Of a stretch of 64,000 bases of DNA, positions 32,506-44,270 are shown piece after piece (position 1 is the stretch's first letter; each line of letters starts with the position of its first letter). The translations under genes and the position numbers were made by a program. A model generated the notes under the pieces. It worked only from the letters and a program-made list of their open reading frames with translations. It was not told the DNA's origin and searched no databases. This stretch comes from Ipomoea triloba (Eukaryota; Streptophyta; Magnoliopsida; Solanales; Convolvulaceae). The stretch lies in assembly GCF_003576645.1 (NCBI RefSeq), contig NC_044930.1, forward strand, positions 8,847,391 to 8,911,390. The letters run 5' to 3'.

Positions 32506-32553
32506 CCACCCCCCCCCCCCCCCCCCCCCCCNNTCCCCCCCCCCCCCCCCCCC
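32506..32553. other. Poly-C run with two Ns
   Basis: About 48 bp of C interrupted by NNT at 32532-32534. A probable scaffold join. Confidence 0.85.
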
Positions 32554-33213
32554 ACCACCAAATTTTATTACTTTTTAAAAATTTATGTACTATTATTTTT
32601 AAAAAAATTATTATTGCAATATGACTATGATTTTATCATTGAGTACTAATATTGAGCACTTATTCCTTGCATAATATGTTGAAAAGACTAGTAGATAGAT
32701 AAGTTTGGTGGAAGTTTGTAAGTAATAATAATAATGATTGTAAATTGAGTTACCTGTATTTTTATTTTAAAAAAAAAATCTAGAAATGAGAACAAAACGT
32801 GTTTTCTAAACTTTTTGTTAGATTTGAAAATGAAAAACAATGCTAAAGAATTATTTTTTTATTTTTATTTTTATTTTTCAGGAAAATGAAAAATATATAT
32901 TCTAGAAATCAAACGTGCCCCACCGAATTTTTCAACAAAATTGTTCCTTCAAAACATACTCCTTGAAATTACGTATACATTTTCAAGAAAATTTTAGAGA
33001 TTCTCATACTTGTTAGATATTAAACACATCACAGTACACTTTTTCTCTATGTGGATTCAAGTTTAATTTAATTTCCTTCTCCTTACTCAAAATTGTTATA
33101 TTTTTTTAATATATTAATTAATGCAATTAACCAAATATGATGATGTTTTGGCCTGGGATTGCTGAAACTAACAAATTTGAAATATGATAATTTAACAATA
33201 GTTTTTGTGGTAC
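32554..33213 (-). other. Sequence below the gamma2 coiled-coil exon
   Basis: AT-rich and non-coding. The part nearest the exon matches the corresponding part below gamma1. No NB-ARC exon follows before the poly-C run. Confidence 0.5.
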
Positions 33214-33642
33214 CTGGAGAGTTAGCAGGACATTGTTGTGGCTGATGGTGAGGGAGTAAAGGTCATTTTGGTATTGTTGGCGAAATATATTCACCTTTGA
33301 CCTAACAGACTGGATCTTACTCGCACAATATTTGACATTATTTCTTCTATACTGTTGTGGTAACAAAAACCATGTGAGGATTTTGTTTTCAGAGACCATC
33401 TTCAGAACGCAGTATATGCGAGCCGCATCCAGGGCTTCATTCACAATAGTTTGGAAGTTTTTGAGCATCAAAACATCGACAGATGCAATTGGGTTCTTGT
33501 AAGCTTCCTGGAGCCTGACATTAAACATTTGGATATCGAAGCTCACATCCTTTAACTCTGAATATAAGCCACGAGGCGCACCATTCCACTCACTACTGAA
33601 CTGTACAAAATCAACCAGATCTTTTAGAGCTTCCTCTGTCAT
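33214..33642 (-). CDS. NLR gamma2, exon 1: orphan coiled-coil exon
   Basis: 143 codons from ATG at 33642 (MTEEALKDLVDFVQF) to CTCCAG|GTACCACA. It has the Rx-type pattern: LKDVSFDIQMFNVRLQEAY, the EDVID-equivalent VNEALDAARIYC, and the helix SKIQSVRSKVNIFRQQYQND. The nearest NB-ARC sequence downstream on this strand belongs to alpha1, more than 9 kb away and behind its own coiled-coil exon. So this is either a gene relic or, less likely, a small coiled-coil-only protein: reading through the donor gives 171 residues before a stop. Confidence 0.65.
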
Positions 33643-33684
33643 TGTGTCCGTGCCTGCAGTTATTGGTCCCTTTCCCTGAAGAAT

Positions 33685-33913
33685 TAATGACCCATTTGGT
33701 TGGGTGTAATTTGCCTGTAATAGAATTTGAATTCAATGAATTGTCCAATTACGTCGTTTGGTTGGAGGGAATTGAAATTCCATCGAATTATAATTCACTC
33801 CAAATGTTGAGTTGCAATTTGGTGTTCAAGACTCAAGAGGGGCAAAATTGTTAGTGTGAAGACCATTTTGTCCGTTCAATAATACTCTCTGTCTTTTTTT
33901 TTTTTTTTTTTTA

Positions 33914-33950
<37 letters not shown>

Positions 33951-34100
33951 ACAAGGGCATTTCAGTCATTGTATCACTTATTCCCTTTTAATTCTCTATA
34001 ATCATATTCATGTATACCAAACACTGTAATTTGAATTCATATTTTATTCCTACGTTATTCTTTTTTCACCGAATTACAATTCCTTTCCCTCTCCCTCCCC
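33685..34100. mobile_element. Decayed MITE around poly-T and (TTA)n
   Basis: Left AATTTGAATTCAATGAATTG and GAATTGAAATTCC words are mirrored on the right by TGTAATTTGAATTCAT and CACCGAATTACAATTCC. A poly-T run (33893-33912) and (TTA)n (33918-33948) lie in the middle. Confidence 0.5.
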
Positions 34101-34274
34101 CACTTTAAAGGGAAAAAAATTCTCACTTTAAAAATAATTGAAGGGACAAATTAAATGTAATAACATTAATAACTCAGGGTGAAAAAAATGCTATAAGCTT
34201 ATAATTCAGGTAGAAAAAGTATCATTTTCCCTTTTATGTTTTAAAATACGACTAAGAAATTATTTTCCTTTCAA

Positions 34275-34520
34275 TATTCTCCCCCCATCCCATTTATATC
34301 TCTGGTTTAGTTAATAGTGTTTCTCTGAAGTTATTAAAAGTTAATTCTTCACAATATTAAATTTGTTATTATTAATATATAAGATTTATATTTTTAAAAA
34401 TTATATTAAAAGTATTATTTAAAACATAAAAGTTAAATTAAAAAATAATATAAAAATATTAAAAATAAATAATGAATTATGAGTTAGTTTGACGAATGAA
34501 TGTGAAACAAAATAAGTAAA
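34275..34520 (-). mobile_element. Decayed Stowaway-type MITE
   Basis: Same internal order of words as the better copies (a CCCATTTAT-like left end, TAAGATTTATATTTTTA, ATTAAAAGTATTATT, then AGTTTGACGAATGAA), but both ends are poor. Confidence 0.5.
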
Positions 34521-34618
34521 ATGTATTTATAATCATTGAACTGGATGTCCATGAATCAACATATAACATAAGATTAAAGAATTGACAAAAATAATAAATG
34601 GGGAAGACAGTGAATTAC

Positions 34619-36575
34619 CATTTTAGAGGTTATGAGGAGCTGGAGCTGGAATCCACAGTTTTTGAGCTTTTCTTTGACCTCTTTCGCAGACTGAACTGTA
34701 CTTTCACTCGTGTGAAACAATTCCATCACCTCAAGAGTATGAACATTAGCAAAAGCTTCTGGAATTTCTTGTAGGGAGCTACAGTTTCGAAGGACTAAAC
34801 TTCGTAAAGATGGGAAGCTATTCTCAGTGGCTTTCCAAGTTACTAAGTTCGTCCTTCCAATACGCAAGTATTGAAGCCGTTTGAAAACAATTTTTTTCTT
34901 CGTTAGATCACAATCCTCTCCCTTGAATGCATAGTCATCCAACTTGAGTACCTCAAGCTCCTCCAACAACCCCAATACTCTTATATCTTTCCACTCAAAT
35001 AGTGTGCCGGAGAAGCTCAACTTTTTAAGTCTAGGTGCATGCACGATACTCTCTGGGAGTGTTAACACTTTATCACACTGGCCATAGAGTTTCAAGTTTT
35101 CAAGGCATTTTAGCATTTCGAATGGGAAACTTATTTCCCCTGACTTCTGAAATTTTGATAAATCTCCACGAACACCTAATTTTTGGAGATTAGGGGTATT
35201 CCAAAAGATAAGCAATGTGCAGCTTGCTGGTGATATTGTAGAAAGTGTGCGGATGTCTTTTCTTCCAGCTTTAGTTGTGCTTCTTTTTGGAGGAAAGGGT
35301 AATTGCAGAGAGGTATTGGTGCGTACATGCCTTAACTTTTCCATGTTCCATATGCCTTCCTCAATTTTTAGTGATCTTGATGTGGTTTCGATCACTAAAG
35401 TCTCCAATCCACGAAGATTTTTGAATGATTTGGGGAGGGAATTGAGATTGCTTTTGATAGCAAGATATCTAAGGAGATGTAAGTTGTAAAGCTCATCCGG
35501 TTGGAACTTATCACCAAACTCGATGGAGAATTCAATGTTCAACACTCTAAGAAGTGGAAAGGTGTTTGGGATTGTTGCTAATTGGTCTTTTGTAAAAGAA
35601 GTCTCACCCTTTTGTGAGGAAAACAACAACAAAGAATGGATATGTTTGCCAAATGGGAATAAACTCCCCTTTTGGTTGTAGGATTTGATGAGGACATCAA
35701 ATTTGTTGTCATTAAAGGAGTGGAAACAAAGACGACGAGTTGAAGAAATATTCTCATGAGGAGTTGAAGAAGAAGAAGTATTCTCATCATCATCTAACCT
35801 TTGCCCCTCATCCACTACATGGAATAAATTTATCCTTGCAGCTTCATTTTTGCAAAACTCATGAAATGTGTTGTGGATACAACAAGTTTTTATTTGTCCA
35901 TTTCTTCTTCGTTTTTCCACCATCACAAGATTTCTATCCACAAGATCATTCAAATATTTTTGAGCTTCAACTTCTGCCTCTAAAGCATACCCTTGCTCAT
36001 CTATTGTTGGAATGAATTCTTCAGCAATCCACAAACGAATCAACTTCCAAACAACAATCTCATGTCCTATGGGAAAACAAGCAAAATATAGGAAGCAATT
36101 TTTCAACTTCTCATCGGACAAATCATTGTAAGTCATTTTTACTCTGTCTCGGTAGATTTGACCTTCTCGATTAATTTCTAAAAATGGATTTTCAGCAACC
36201 CGTTGCCAATCAACAATATTCCTACGTTGACGTAGCATACCACCTACCGCTACTAGAGCTAAAGGTAATCCATTGCATTTATTTGCTATTTCTTTCCCCA
36301 CGTTTTCTAATACTTCGTCATTGCATCCCTCTTTACCAAAAACATTATTTTTCAATAGCAACCAACCTTCCTCATTGCTTAACTTTTCTAAATTATGATA
36401 TTTCCAGTAAGAATCAACTACATTGCCATATGGGGAAGTCACCAGGACCCTACTTCCTTTCAAGTTTGTAGGGAATACAACTTTAAAAGAATCCCAATCT
36501 TCTTTTTTTCGTACATCATCCAATACAACAAAGTACTTTTCATCCTTTAGAAGTTCACATATTTCACCGTGCCAA
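34619..36575 (-). CDS. beta2 exon 2, part after the frameshift
   Basis: Continues from GEICELLKDEKYFVVLDDV through GLPLAL, winged-helix and LRRs to GFQLQLLITSK. The end may splice at AAAATG|GTAATTC or run on to the TAA at 34576-34574. Confidence 0.7.
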
Positions 36576-36578
36576 CCC

Positions 36579-36875
36579 TTCTTCAGTCATCGTGCTAATG
36601 TCTTCTCTACTATTGGTAATTTGATAGATGATGTCAATGAATTTTTGTTTTCTATCAAAACCTTGTGAAACATTAACCCAAATGCACTTGTTGAAATTTT
36701 CGGGAATGCATTTTTGCTCTTCGAAAATCATCGAGGCAAGTATAGTTTTTCCAGATCCAGTTATCCCCACAATTGGGATGACAATAAAATTATCGGGTGC
36801 CTCTATAAAACCCTTTATGGTGTTCATATCATTTTCAAATCCAAATACCTTGTCTTTCTCTACTGTTGGTCGAAC
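36579..36875 (-). CDS. beta2 exon 2, part before the frameshift (P-loop)
   Basis: Starts TTTAG|GTTCGACC (VRPTVEKDKVFGF), contains VIPIVGITGSGKT and RNBS-A-like KCIWVNVSQGF, and runs into a stop at 36566-36564. Confidence 0.7.
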
Positions 36876-37814
36876 CTAAATAATTGAAAAAGGCCGGATC
36901 ATTAAAAATCTATACCAACCAAGGGCTAATTAAGGTGATAAATACAAATATTCAATTAAGTTCACTTCCAAATCATTATTAGTATGTACAGTGTACTCTT
37001 CAAATGCTCAAACCATCTTTTTATTTGATCAAGTTATAATTTCTCTTTTGAACAATATATATATGCATGCAATTCATTTTTTAACCTACCCATGAATTCA
37101 AGTACTATAATTGATTTGCCAAACACCTTAATTAAGGTTAGGTGGCATCTTTATAATTTTCTTTAAGAAAAAATTACAGAGTGGAATCGTGTTTGTGGTC
37201 TATTGACTCTTTGAGTTACAATAGATAAAGAAAGTATGTTCATACTACATTAAAAAAAAAAAAAAAAAAAAACTGTAACTCATTTTTAGTAAAATAATGA
37301 AAACCTATCCTTTCATTCAAAACATATTAATATAATGGAAGTAGGTCATAAATAACACACCCGTTATTGTCTAGCTTAGCTTTTTGCTATAAGCATTCCC
37401 AATAGGGATTTTAGCTCAGTTTTTTAGGAAGAAAAAATTAGATGTTGATTTTTACATTAATGGGGAAGGTGGTTTTAACTTGATTTTTTATAATGCAAGG
37501 ACCTCATTTTTATTGAGTCCACATGGAAAAATCATAGGTTAAAAAGTAGCTGAGAGGTCTCTCTCTCAAAAAAAAAGTAGCTGAGAGGCGTGTGTTGTCG
37601 GCGTTGAGCACATTATTCGCGCCCAGCATGGCACATGCGCGTAAACCAGGCATTCAACTTTTTTTTTTTTGTCAAATTTCTTTTTTCTTTTTCCTTTTTT
37701 CTCTCCCTCCTCTCCCCTAGTTGGCACTTCAAAAACCTCACAAAAAGTGCAGAGAAGGGTTCCCTGTAGTTGTGCGGGTGATCTATTCTTTCTTCTTTTT
37801 TTTTTTTTTTTTTA

Positions 37815-38430
37815 ATTTAAATTGATGCACTTTAAGTTTCTAATCTAATCACCTTAAGCTAGATTAACATAAAAATGACTTTGTAGAGAAAATCTATAAA
37901 AAAAATATTGTTTGTGTTTTGGAATTTAAAAAAAAAAACGCACCTTAAGAAGGAAAACAATGCATCTTAACTAAGAAGGGAAACAATGCACATTAAGAAA
38001 AACCACACACCTAAAGCCTTAGGCAAGCGCACCTTAAGTCTCAACAACTGACGCATCTTAAGGACACAAACCACACATCTTAAGAAGGAAAATTACGCAC
38101 CTTAATTAAGAAGGAAAACCACGCACCTAAGGTTTTAGACTGGCGTACTTCAGTTTCAAAAACTAACGCACCTTAAGCACAAAAATCACGCACCTTAAGA
38201 AGGAAAACCACGCACCTAAAGCTTTAGACCGACGCACTTAAGTTTCAACAACTAATTAACGCACATTAAGAACAAAAAATCGCGCACCTGAAGTTTGACC
38301 CATATGAAAAATGACCAAATTGCCACTGAATATTTTTTTAAACATTGTTAATCCTGAACGTTGATTTTGACAAGATCAATGGTTCTCCTATCACCGCACA
38401 ACCGCACCTGAGCATCCCAACCGCATTTGA
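37815..38430 (-). mobile_element. TTAAGGTGCGT-repeat element, copy 4
   Basis: Reverse orientation. CACCTGAGCA occurs at 38405-38414, followed by CCGCATTTGAACCGT and then (TA)n, matching the outer end of copy 1 in reverse. The other end is truncated. Confidence 0.7.
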
Positions 38431-38434
38431 ACCG

Positions 38435-38478
<44 letters not shown>

Positions 38479-38699
38479 TGACATATATAAGTCTGGTCTG
38501 TGTAGATTTATAGGCTTTGAAATGGGCCCAAGCCTTTCCTTTTTACTAAACAAGACAAGCCTAACTAGAGCTTAATTAGGCCAGGGTGACTTGACCTATT
38601 CCATCCTTAAACACACCCCACATGTACAATTCAGTTCTTCTATCTACTAGAAATCTCAAGCCTTCCTTTTCTACAACTAACACTTAACGCATAATATAT

Positions 38700-39045
38700 G
38701 CTATTTTTGGCAAACCTAGTTGAAAAGGTATTTGAAAGCTGAAATGTAGCTGAAAGCTTAAAAGCTATAAGCTCGAAGTTGAAATCTGAAGAGTTGTTAA
38801 ATTAGCTGTTATGCTTAAAAGTGTTTGGTAAAATTAGCTTTTTGATAAGCTCATAAGTCATAAATATATTTTTGAAAACTCATAAGTCATAAATATAAAA
38901 AGGCTAATTTAGAGTGAAATTAATATATTTTAATAAAATGTTATTTTGAGAACATTACCAAACAGAGCTTATAGCTTATTAGTAGCATAAAATAACCTAT
39001 AAGCTCCTAAATAAGCTCTACCAAATTAAACAGAGTCTATAATAT
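38700..39045. mobile_element. MITE, TTTGGCAAACCT-ended family
   Basis: Same family as 43627-44270: both begin GGCAAACCTARYTGAA and contain AAGTGTTTGGTAAAATTA and GAACATTACCAAACA. The right end is short. Confidence 0.6.
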
Positions 39046-39161
39046 GCCAACTTACCCATCAATATAATTATCCCATGATGATAAAGTATTTTAATTGCTT
39101 AAACAAATAATTAAATTTGAAATATAATAGGAGGATAACTGTACTTATGCATGGTACGTAC

Positions 39162-39632
39162 CTGGAGAGTTAGCAGACCCTTGTTTTGTTCATTGATTTT
39201 ATACGTCATGAGGTGTAGAAGTTCTTTTCCGTGGTCTTGCCGAATCTTTGCCAGCTTAGCCCTTATGGACTGGATCTCACTCGCAAAATCCTTGATCTTT
39301 CCACAAAATGGAATCTTATCCAAAGATTTTGAGAAGACATTGTCTACATGCTTCCCCTTCAGTGCAAGGTAGTCGGCAATCGTATCCTGGGCTTCATTCA
39401 CAACAGTTCCGAATTTTTTGACAACAACTCTCAAAACCTGGTGATCATTGGCCCATGAGTTCTTGGAAGCTTCTATAAGCCTGGCGCTAAAGGTTTGGAT
39501 GTCGGAGGTGAGATCCTTAATCTCAGAATCTATGCCACGAACCAACTTCACGTTGTATGCTACAGTTTGGACCAACGCGTTTACTCCCTGGGCTACCTGA
39601 TCCTCTAGAACTTTGTCCACCACTATCGTCAT
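39162..39632 (-). CDS. beta2 exon 1: coiled-coil domain
   Basis: 157 codons, ATG at 39632, donor CTCCAG|GTACGT, phase 0. Very similar to beta1 exon 1, with EDVID-equivalent VNEAQDTIADYL and the helix EIQSIRAKLAKIRQDHGKEL. Confidence 0.8.
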
Positions 39633-39789
39633 TGCTCTCAGCAGCTCTCTCTCTCTCTCTCTATGTCTCACAGTGATCGAAGATATTGGAAATGCAATTA
39701 TGCAAGTGATTTGTGAGAGGTGCAAATTCTATTCTTCCAGAGATATATATTTAGAGCAGAGCAGATACGATAAGATCTGAATGCGGATA

Positions 39790-40335
39790 TGTGAGAGGTG
39801 CGAATCATCGTCATTTGTCTGGTTGCTACAACTTGCGCCAGTTGCTCTAGCTAGTAGACTGATTGTTGGAGACTTGGAGCCTACCTCTCATGACTCTTCC
39901 TTCACATGCATCTTTTCTGCATTCTGATTAGGTATAATATAATAAAAGCTCTTTGTAAGTATTTGGTTGGTAATTATATTTGCACTTACTCATAATTTAT
40001 CACACACGAACCAATGTAGCTTGTGACAAAAAGGTGGTATGAAATTGTCCACTTTAGACGCCCTTACATATTGGGCCGATAGTTATACTATGACAAATTA
40101 TATCATGGAACAGAATCTACCTTGCATTGTAGACTATGGTTCAAAAATAACCTTTCAGATTCTGTATGTATTTGTAGTTAACACATTCTTCATCGGTTGA
40201 TAGTTTCTATACCTGTAGCATTATTAATTAAACAAATTAATAAGGAAAATTAAAACAAACTAATTTAGACAAAAACTTCTACGAAATTGTCACATGCATC
40301 TTGATCTATTAGATGTATCTCAAATAAATGTATGC
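39790..40335. repeat. Duplicated upstream block, copy 1
   Basis: Contains GTTGCTACAACTTGCGCCAG, GGAGCCTACCTCTCATGACT and ATCTTTTCTGCATTCTGATT, which recur in the same order near 41490-41610 and 48480-48600. It lies directly upstream of beta2, so the others may be remnants of upstream regions of lost NLR copies. Confidence 0.65.
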
Positions 40336-40379
40336 AAGTTTAAAATAGGGGGGGAGGGGAAATTATTGAATACTAAATT

Positions 40380-40800
40380 TATATTGCCGGCCAATTTTTA
40401 TCAATTTTGGTCACTCTGGCCAAAATTGCCGACCAAATCTCACAGGAAAAATTTAATTAGTCAATTATTCTTTAATTTTAGGGACACTTTCGTCTTTGTA
40501 TGTGTGGTCGAAAAAGCATTGCGACCGCCGACCGTCCCTTGCCGGAGAAGACGATAGAGAGTGCTTTGTTCTCCGGCGGCACAAGGGCAACACGAGTGAC
40601 GTTGATGGAGAACAAAGCACGGTACTCTCTATCGTCTTCACCGGCAAGGGACGGTTGGCGGTGGCGGTGCTTTTTCGGGCACACATTAAAAGATAAAGTT
40701 GCCTGCTGAAATTAAAGATTAATTGTCCAATTAAAATTTTTCGGTAAAATTTGACTGGCGATTTGCTCGAAGTAATCACAATTGATAAAAATTGAATAGT
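40380..40800. repeat. Long foldback with GC-rich centre
   Basis: Two arms of about 190 bp are inverted copies: for example AAAGCATTGCGACCGCCGAC and CTTTGTTCTCC in the left arm, GGAGAACAAAGC and GTTGGCGGTGGCGGTGC in the right. The spacer is about 30 bp (40591-40608 plus flanks). Both strands therefore show similar short frames (MCGRKSIATADRPLP and MCPKKHRHRQPSLAG). No protein family is recognised. Probably a foldback transposon, and a plausible source of hairpin RNA. Confidence 0.75.
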
Positions 40801-41039
40801 TAATGTACTAAAGTAACAATTTTAAAAATCGTGGATTGCAATTAATAAGACCCCTATAATCACAGGATCAAAATTGAAATTTACTCATCCTAAAATTAAA
40901 AAGTATACAAAAATTCATAACTTTTTGAATACCACATGACTTTTAAAAACTCTTTAAAAATCCTAATCGAATATCACTCAACTTTTAAAAACTCTTAATT
41001 GAATACTCATGACTTTTATAAAAACTCCCTAAAAATTTA

Positions 41040-41640
41040 AATTGAATAACTCTAAACTTTTAAAGTTTATAAAAATATATGAAGGTCAAGATTGGATACA
41101 ACCCTCAGATGAAGACCACTTTTTTTTTTTTTCTCGTTGTTTAATCGAACGGATCGGAGAAGGTGGCCGAATTTTGTTTTTCAATTATTTCGTCAAAGGG
41201 AGAAGGTTGTCATCTTTGACAATGGACTTAAAATATTCTACATGCTTTTTAATAAATAAATTATGGTATGTAGAATATTTTAAGTCCATTGTATTAGGCA
41301 AGTAATTTAGGTGGGGCCTCAAGTCACAATGTCAATAGCTAGCCATCATCATTATTCATTTGTCTTGTTACAACAACGTGCATGCACCAGTTGCTCAATT
41401 ACTTGAGCAAGTCATTTTTTAATGTTTGTGTTAGAAAAGATTTTATACTATATATAAAGAATCAGTCCAAATCTACATATTTTAACAATTAATGTTGCTA
41501 CAACTTGCGCCAGTTGCTCTAGTACACTGATTATATTGTTTGAGAATTGGAGCCTACATCTCATGAGTCCTTCCATCACATGCATCTTTTCTGCATTCTG
41601 ATTAGGCACAATAAAGGCTCTTTGAAAAGTCTGTATATTA
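41040..41640. repeat. Duplicated upstream block, copy 2
   Basis: Parallels 48060-48620: GAGAAGGTTGTC, ATTATTTCGTCAAA, TTAATAAATAAAT, then the GTTGCTACAACTTGCGCCAG word. A near-perfect inverted pair (ACTTAAAATATTCTACATGC and GTAGAATATTTTAAGTCC) lies at 41226-41287. Confidence 0.6.
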
Positions 41641-42559
41641 ATTTAGTCTTGGCAAAAATTTATGTGAGAGTATCTGGTCGGATCAAGATCAAATATAATA
41701 ATTATATTGAAATATGTAATACTAATTGATGGATTTAATTAACCCGGAGTGGTCCGAATCATTAAATCCTATAAATAAAGGAAAAATGCTAATAAAATGA
41801 TTGCAGAGAATCAATAAATAACACAAAGATATTTAACGTGGAAACCAAAACGGTGAAAACCACGAGCTTTTTTGGGCTAAGTCAAGCCGAAATCCACTAT
41901 ATTTGTTGCAGGTACATGTACAGGTATAGTGGCCATGGCCATGGGAAAGAGGGAGAAGAATATGTCGAAGCTAAGAGAGGAAATGATTATTTAGAACTGA
42001 GTGAGTCTGGCCTTTGCTTGATCTTCCCGAGCCTTTAAATAATGTCTTTCTGCATAGTTATAACTTCCCGTACACTTCCCTATTTTCTTGGTTGAACTCC
42101 TTCTTGCTTTGACCAATACTATTATTATTATAAATAATAATATTAATAATAATAATAGTAAGGTATATTATATTATTCCATCAAGAGTCCCCCACTTTCT
42201 TAGTGGTGAGTATTTGTCGGCATAAGAAAGTAGAAAGCTAGCACATGTTGAACCAAATTAAACCACATGTAACAACACTCGGAGTGTGGCGGGTGTAGTT
42301 TGGACTACGTGTTTGTGCACGGGGCACTAAAGTTATGACCTTCTCCGCTCGGAGCATTGAAGATCATAATGACAGTCAAGTGCACGGAGCACCTAAGTGA
42401 TCATGATAATTATTTCCTGCATGTTAAATAACACATGATTAGTGGGTGGCGCCACTAATATCAACTTAAATATAAAACTAAACTTGAAGATAAGTTCAAA
42501 AACTCCAATCTTATTTTAGTGTGACCAACTGCATATTTATTCGTTGTGACCATTGTTTG

Positions 42560-42745
42560 TTGTAGACTTGTAGGAGATAGCGCGGAGCTTACCATGTAAT
42601 TTAGAAGGTAGCGCAGAGCTTACCATATAATTTAGGTGGAAGCAAATGGCTTGCCATACAATATAATTGGTAGCACAGAGCGTCCCCATATCATATTATG
42701 TAGGCAGTAGCACAGAGCTTGCCAAATTATGTTGTAGTTCAAATA
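42560..42745. repeat. Array of ~35-bp units, about five copies
   Basis: Repeated GGTAGCGCAGAGCTTACCAT with variants, separated by ATATAATTTA-like spacers. Confidence 0.75.
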
Positions 42746-42774
42746 AATTAGTGGTTGGTCACATAAATTAGTTA

Positions 42775-42776
<2 letters not shown>

Positions 42777-42817
<41 letters not shown>
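42777..42817. repeat. (TAA)n microsatellite
   Basis: About 13 TAA units. Confidence 0.9.
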
Positions 42818-43129
42818 GTACTTATCTTTCATGCCTCCCTGCATGAATTTGTTTGTTTGCGATTATTTCCCATGGGAATTGGCAGTATGCACTTCCCATG
42901 CGCAACCAACAGTCGAAACTGCATCAGCAGAGACAGAAGTCAGCCGGCAAGACATGAGCCTACACACCGCAAGATGCCTGACATGGATATTGCTTCCTTG
43001 TCACGCCCAACCACAACCAATACTCCTAAGGCGAAACACCAACACGGCAGTAGACAAGCGCAATCGGATGTGCGCACGGCACCACCGCACAGCTACCGAG
43101 CCCGAACTGGAAAATTGAAACTGTAACGA

Positions 43130-43460
43130 ATAAAATATTTATTACTTATATGAGAAACTGTAATAGTTTTACATTTTGATTTAAAAGTATTACATTTTCC
43201 CTTATAAGTAATAAACACTTGTCAACATTACTTATAATGGAAAATGTAATAATTTTGATGAAAAATGTACTACTTTTACATCAAAATGTAAAAATTTTAC
43301 ATTTGTCTCCAAAATATTACATTTTCCCCTATAATTAACAAACACTTTATTCTCTATTAGCACTATATTTTTCAGTATAAGTATTACATTTTCATATCCG
43401 ACACATTTCACATATAAGGATTTGTGAGATGGTTTCACACAAGTTAGTGTGACTCTTAAG
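43130..43460. mobile_element. Decayed Mutator-like MITE
   Basis: Interior AAGTATTACATTTTCCCTTA words and the right end GTGAGATGGTTTCACACAAG match the element at 2272-2642; the left end is lost. Confidence 0.55.
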
Positions 43461-43626
43461 TCTTTGGTTGCTAAGTATTCTAGCCTTAAATTCATACTTT
43501 ATTATCACAATGAACCAACTCCGTTGCCCGTACGGGCAATTAATAGTTATACCGTTTAACGCATAAGTTGCGCAAAGTATTAACTATTTAGTGGTATAGT
43601 ATCTTAAATTCTACTTGTAGGTATAG

Positions 43627-44270
43627 GCTATGTTTGGCAAACCTAACTGAAGAAGTAGCTGAAATCTGAAAAGTTATATGCTAAAAGTTGAAATTTGAAG
43701 AGCTGTTAAGTTAGCTGTTATGCTTAAAAGTGTTTGGTAAAATTAACTTTTTGATAAGATGATAAATGTAAAACGACTAAAAAAGACAACTTCATAAAAT
43801 TTAAATAATTTTAAATTTAAATAGGTTTGTTTACATATTAAAATATAAAATAATAAAATAATAAAATTAATAAATTTTAATAAAATATAAAGAACATATA
43901 TTTGAAAATATATAAAGTAAAACAAAATATTTATAGTTCATAAAATTATTTCATACAAAAATTAATGTTCAAACACACAAATGTCAAATTGAAATTACAA
44001 CTAAACATATTGAAGAGAAAAGGCCAAAAGGATTTTAATTGGAGGGTAAAAGATGTCATTTATTTAAAATAATAAGGATAAAGATGGAAAAACGTTAAGA
44101 AGCTATTAGCTTATTTCTGAAAAGCTACCTAAAGTAGCTTTTCAAAATAAACTCTTATTATTTTAATCTACTAGCTTATTTTGGGAACATTACCAAACAA
44201 AACTTATAGCTTGTTAGTAGTTTAAAATAAGCTATAAGCTCCTACATAAGCTCTGCCAAACAGAGCCATA
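43627..44270. mobile_element. MITE, GGCTMTGTTTGGCA-ended family
   Basis: Ends GGCTATGTTTGGCAAACC and CTCTGCCAAACAGAGCC are inverted. The interior is AT-rich and non-coding. Related to 38700-39045. Confidence 0.65.

Larger units (their letters stand above)
36876..39161 (-). other. Intron 1 of beta2, filled with transposon sequence
   Basis: About 2.3 kb, longer than the beta1 intron (about 1.5 kb) because it contains copy 4 of the TTAAGGTGCGT element, a (TA)n run at 38430-38474 and a MITE at 38700-39045. Confidence 0.7.
34619..39632 (-). pseudogene. NLR beta2: CNL receptor with a one-base frameshift
   Basis: Exon 1 is 39632-39162 (157 codons, MTIVVDKVLEDQVAQGVNALV). Exon 2 is 36875-34619 or on to the stop at 34574. 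Exon 2 is 2257 nt, one base more than a whole number of codons. The break lies near 36576-36578, where one G too many in a GGG (CCC on plus) takes the frame from TEEGLAR into a stop; the next frame continues GEICELLKDEKYF. NB-ARC motifs are altered: P-loop GITGSGKTI, kinase-2 VVLDDVRKK, RNBS-B VLVTSP, MHD variant IHN. GLPLAL is normal. The LRR part is open and conserved. If the extra base is a sequencing error the gene would be full length, but the other changes suggest relaxed constraint. Confidence 0.8.
41740..43125. other. Probable retroelement debris with a small tandem array
   Basis: AGAGTCCCCCACTTTCTTAG near 42183 matches AAGTCCCCCACTTTCTTTG near 28505 in the Ty3-type region, so this may be a related LTR. 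TTTAACGTGGAAACC near 41830 is also LTR-like. A GC-richer block at 42830-43120 has open frames but no recognisable family. Confidence 0.4.

Noticed and set aside
40496..40709. Arg-rich frames MCGRKSIATADRPLP and relatives
   Set aside because: Mirror translations of the two foldback arms with no known family.
42831..43126. Two overlapping plus-strand frames of about 90 codons in a GC-richer block
   Set aside because: Neither resembles a known protein and both lie in probable retroelement debris.
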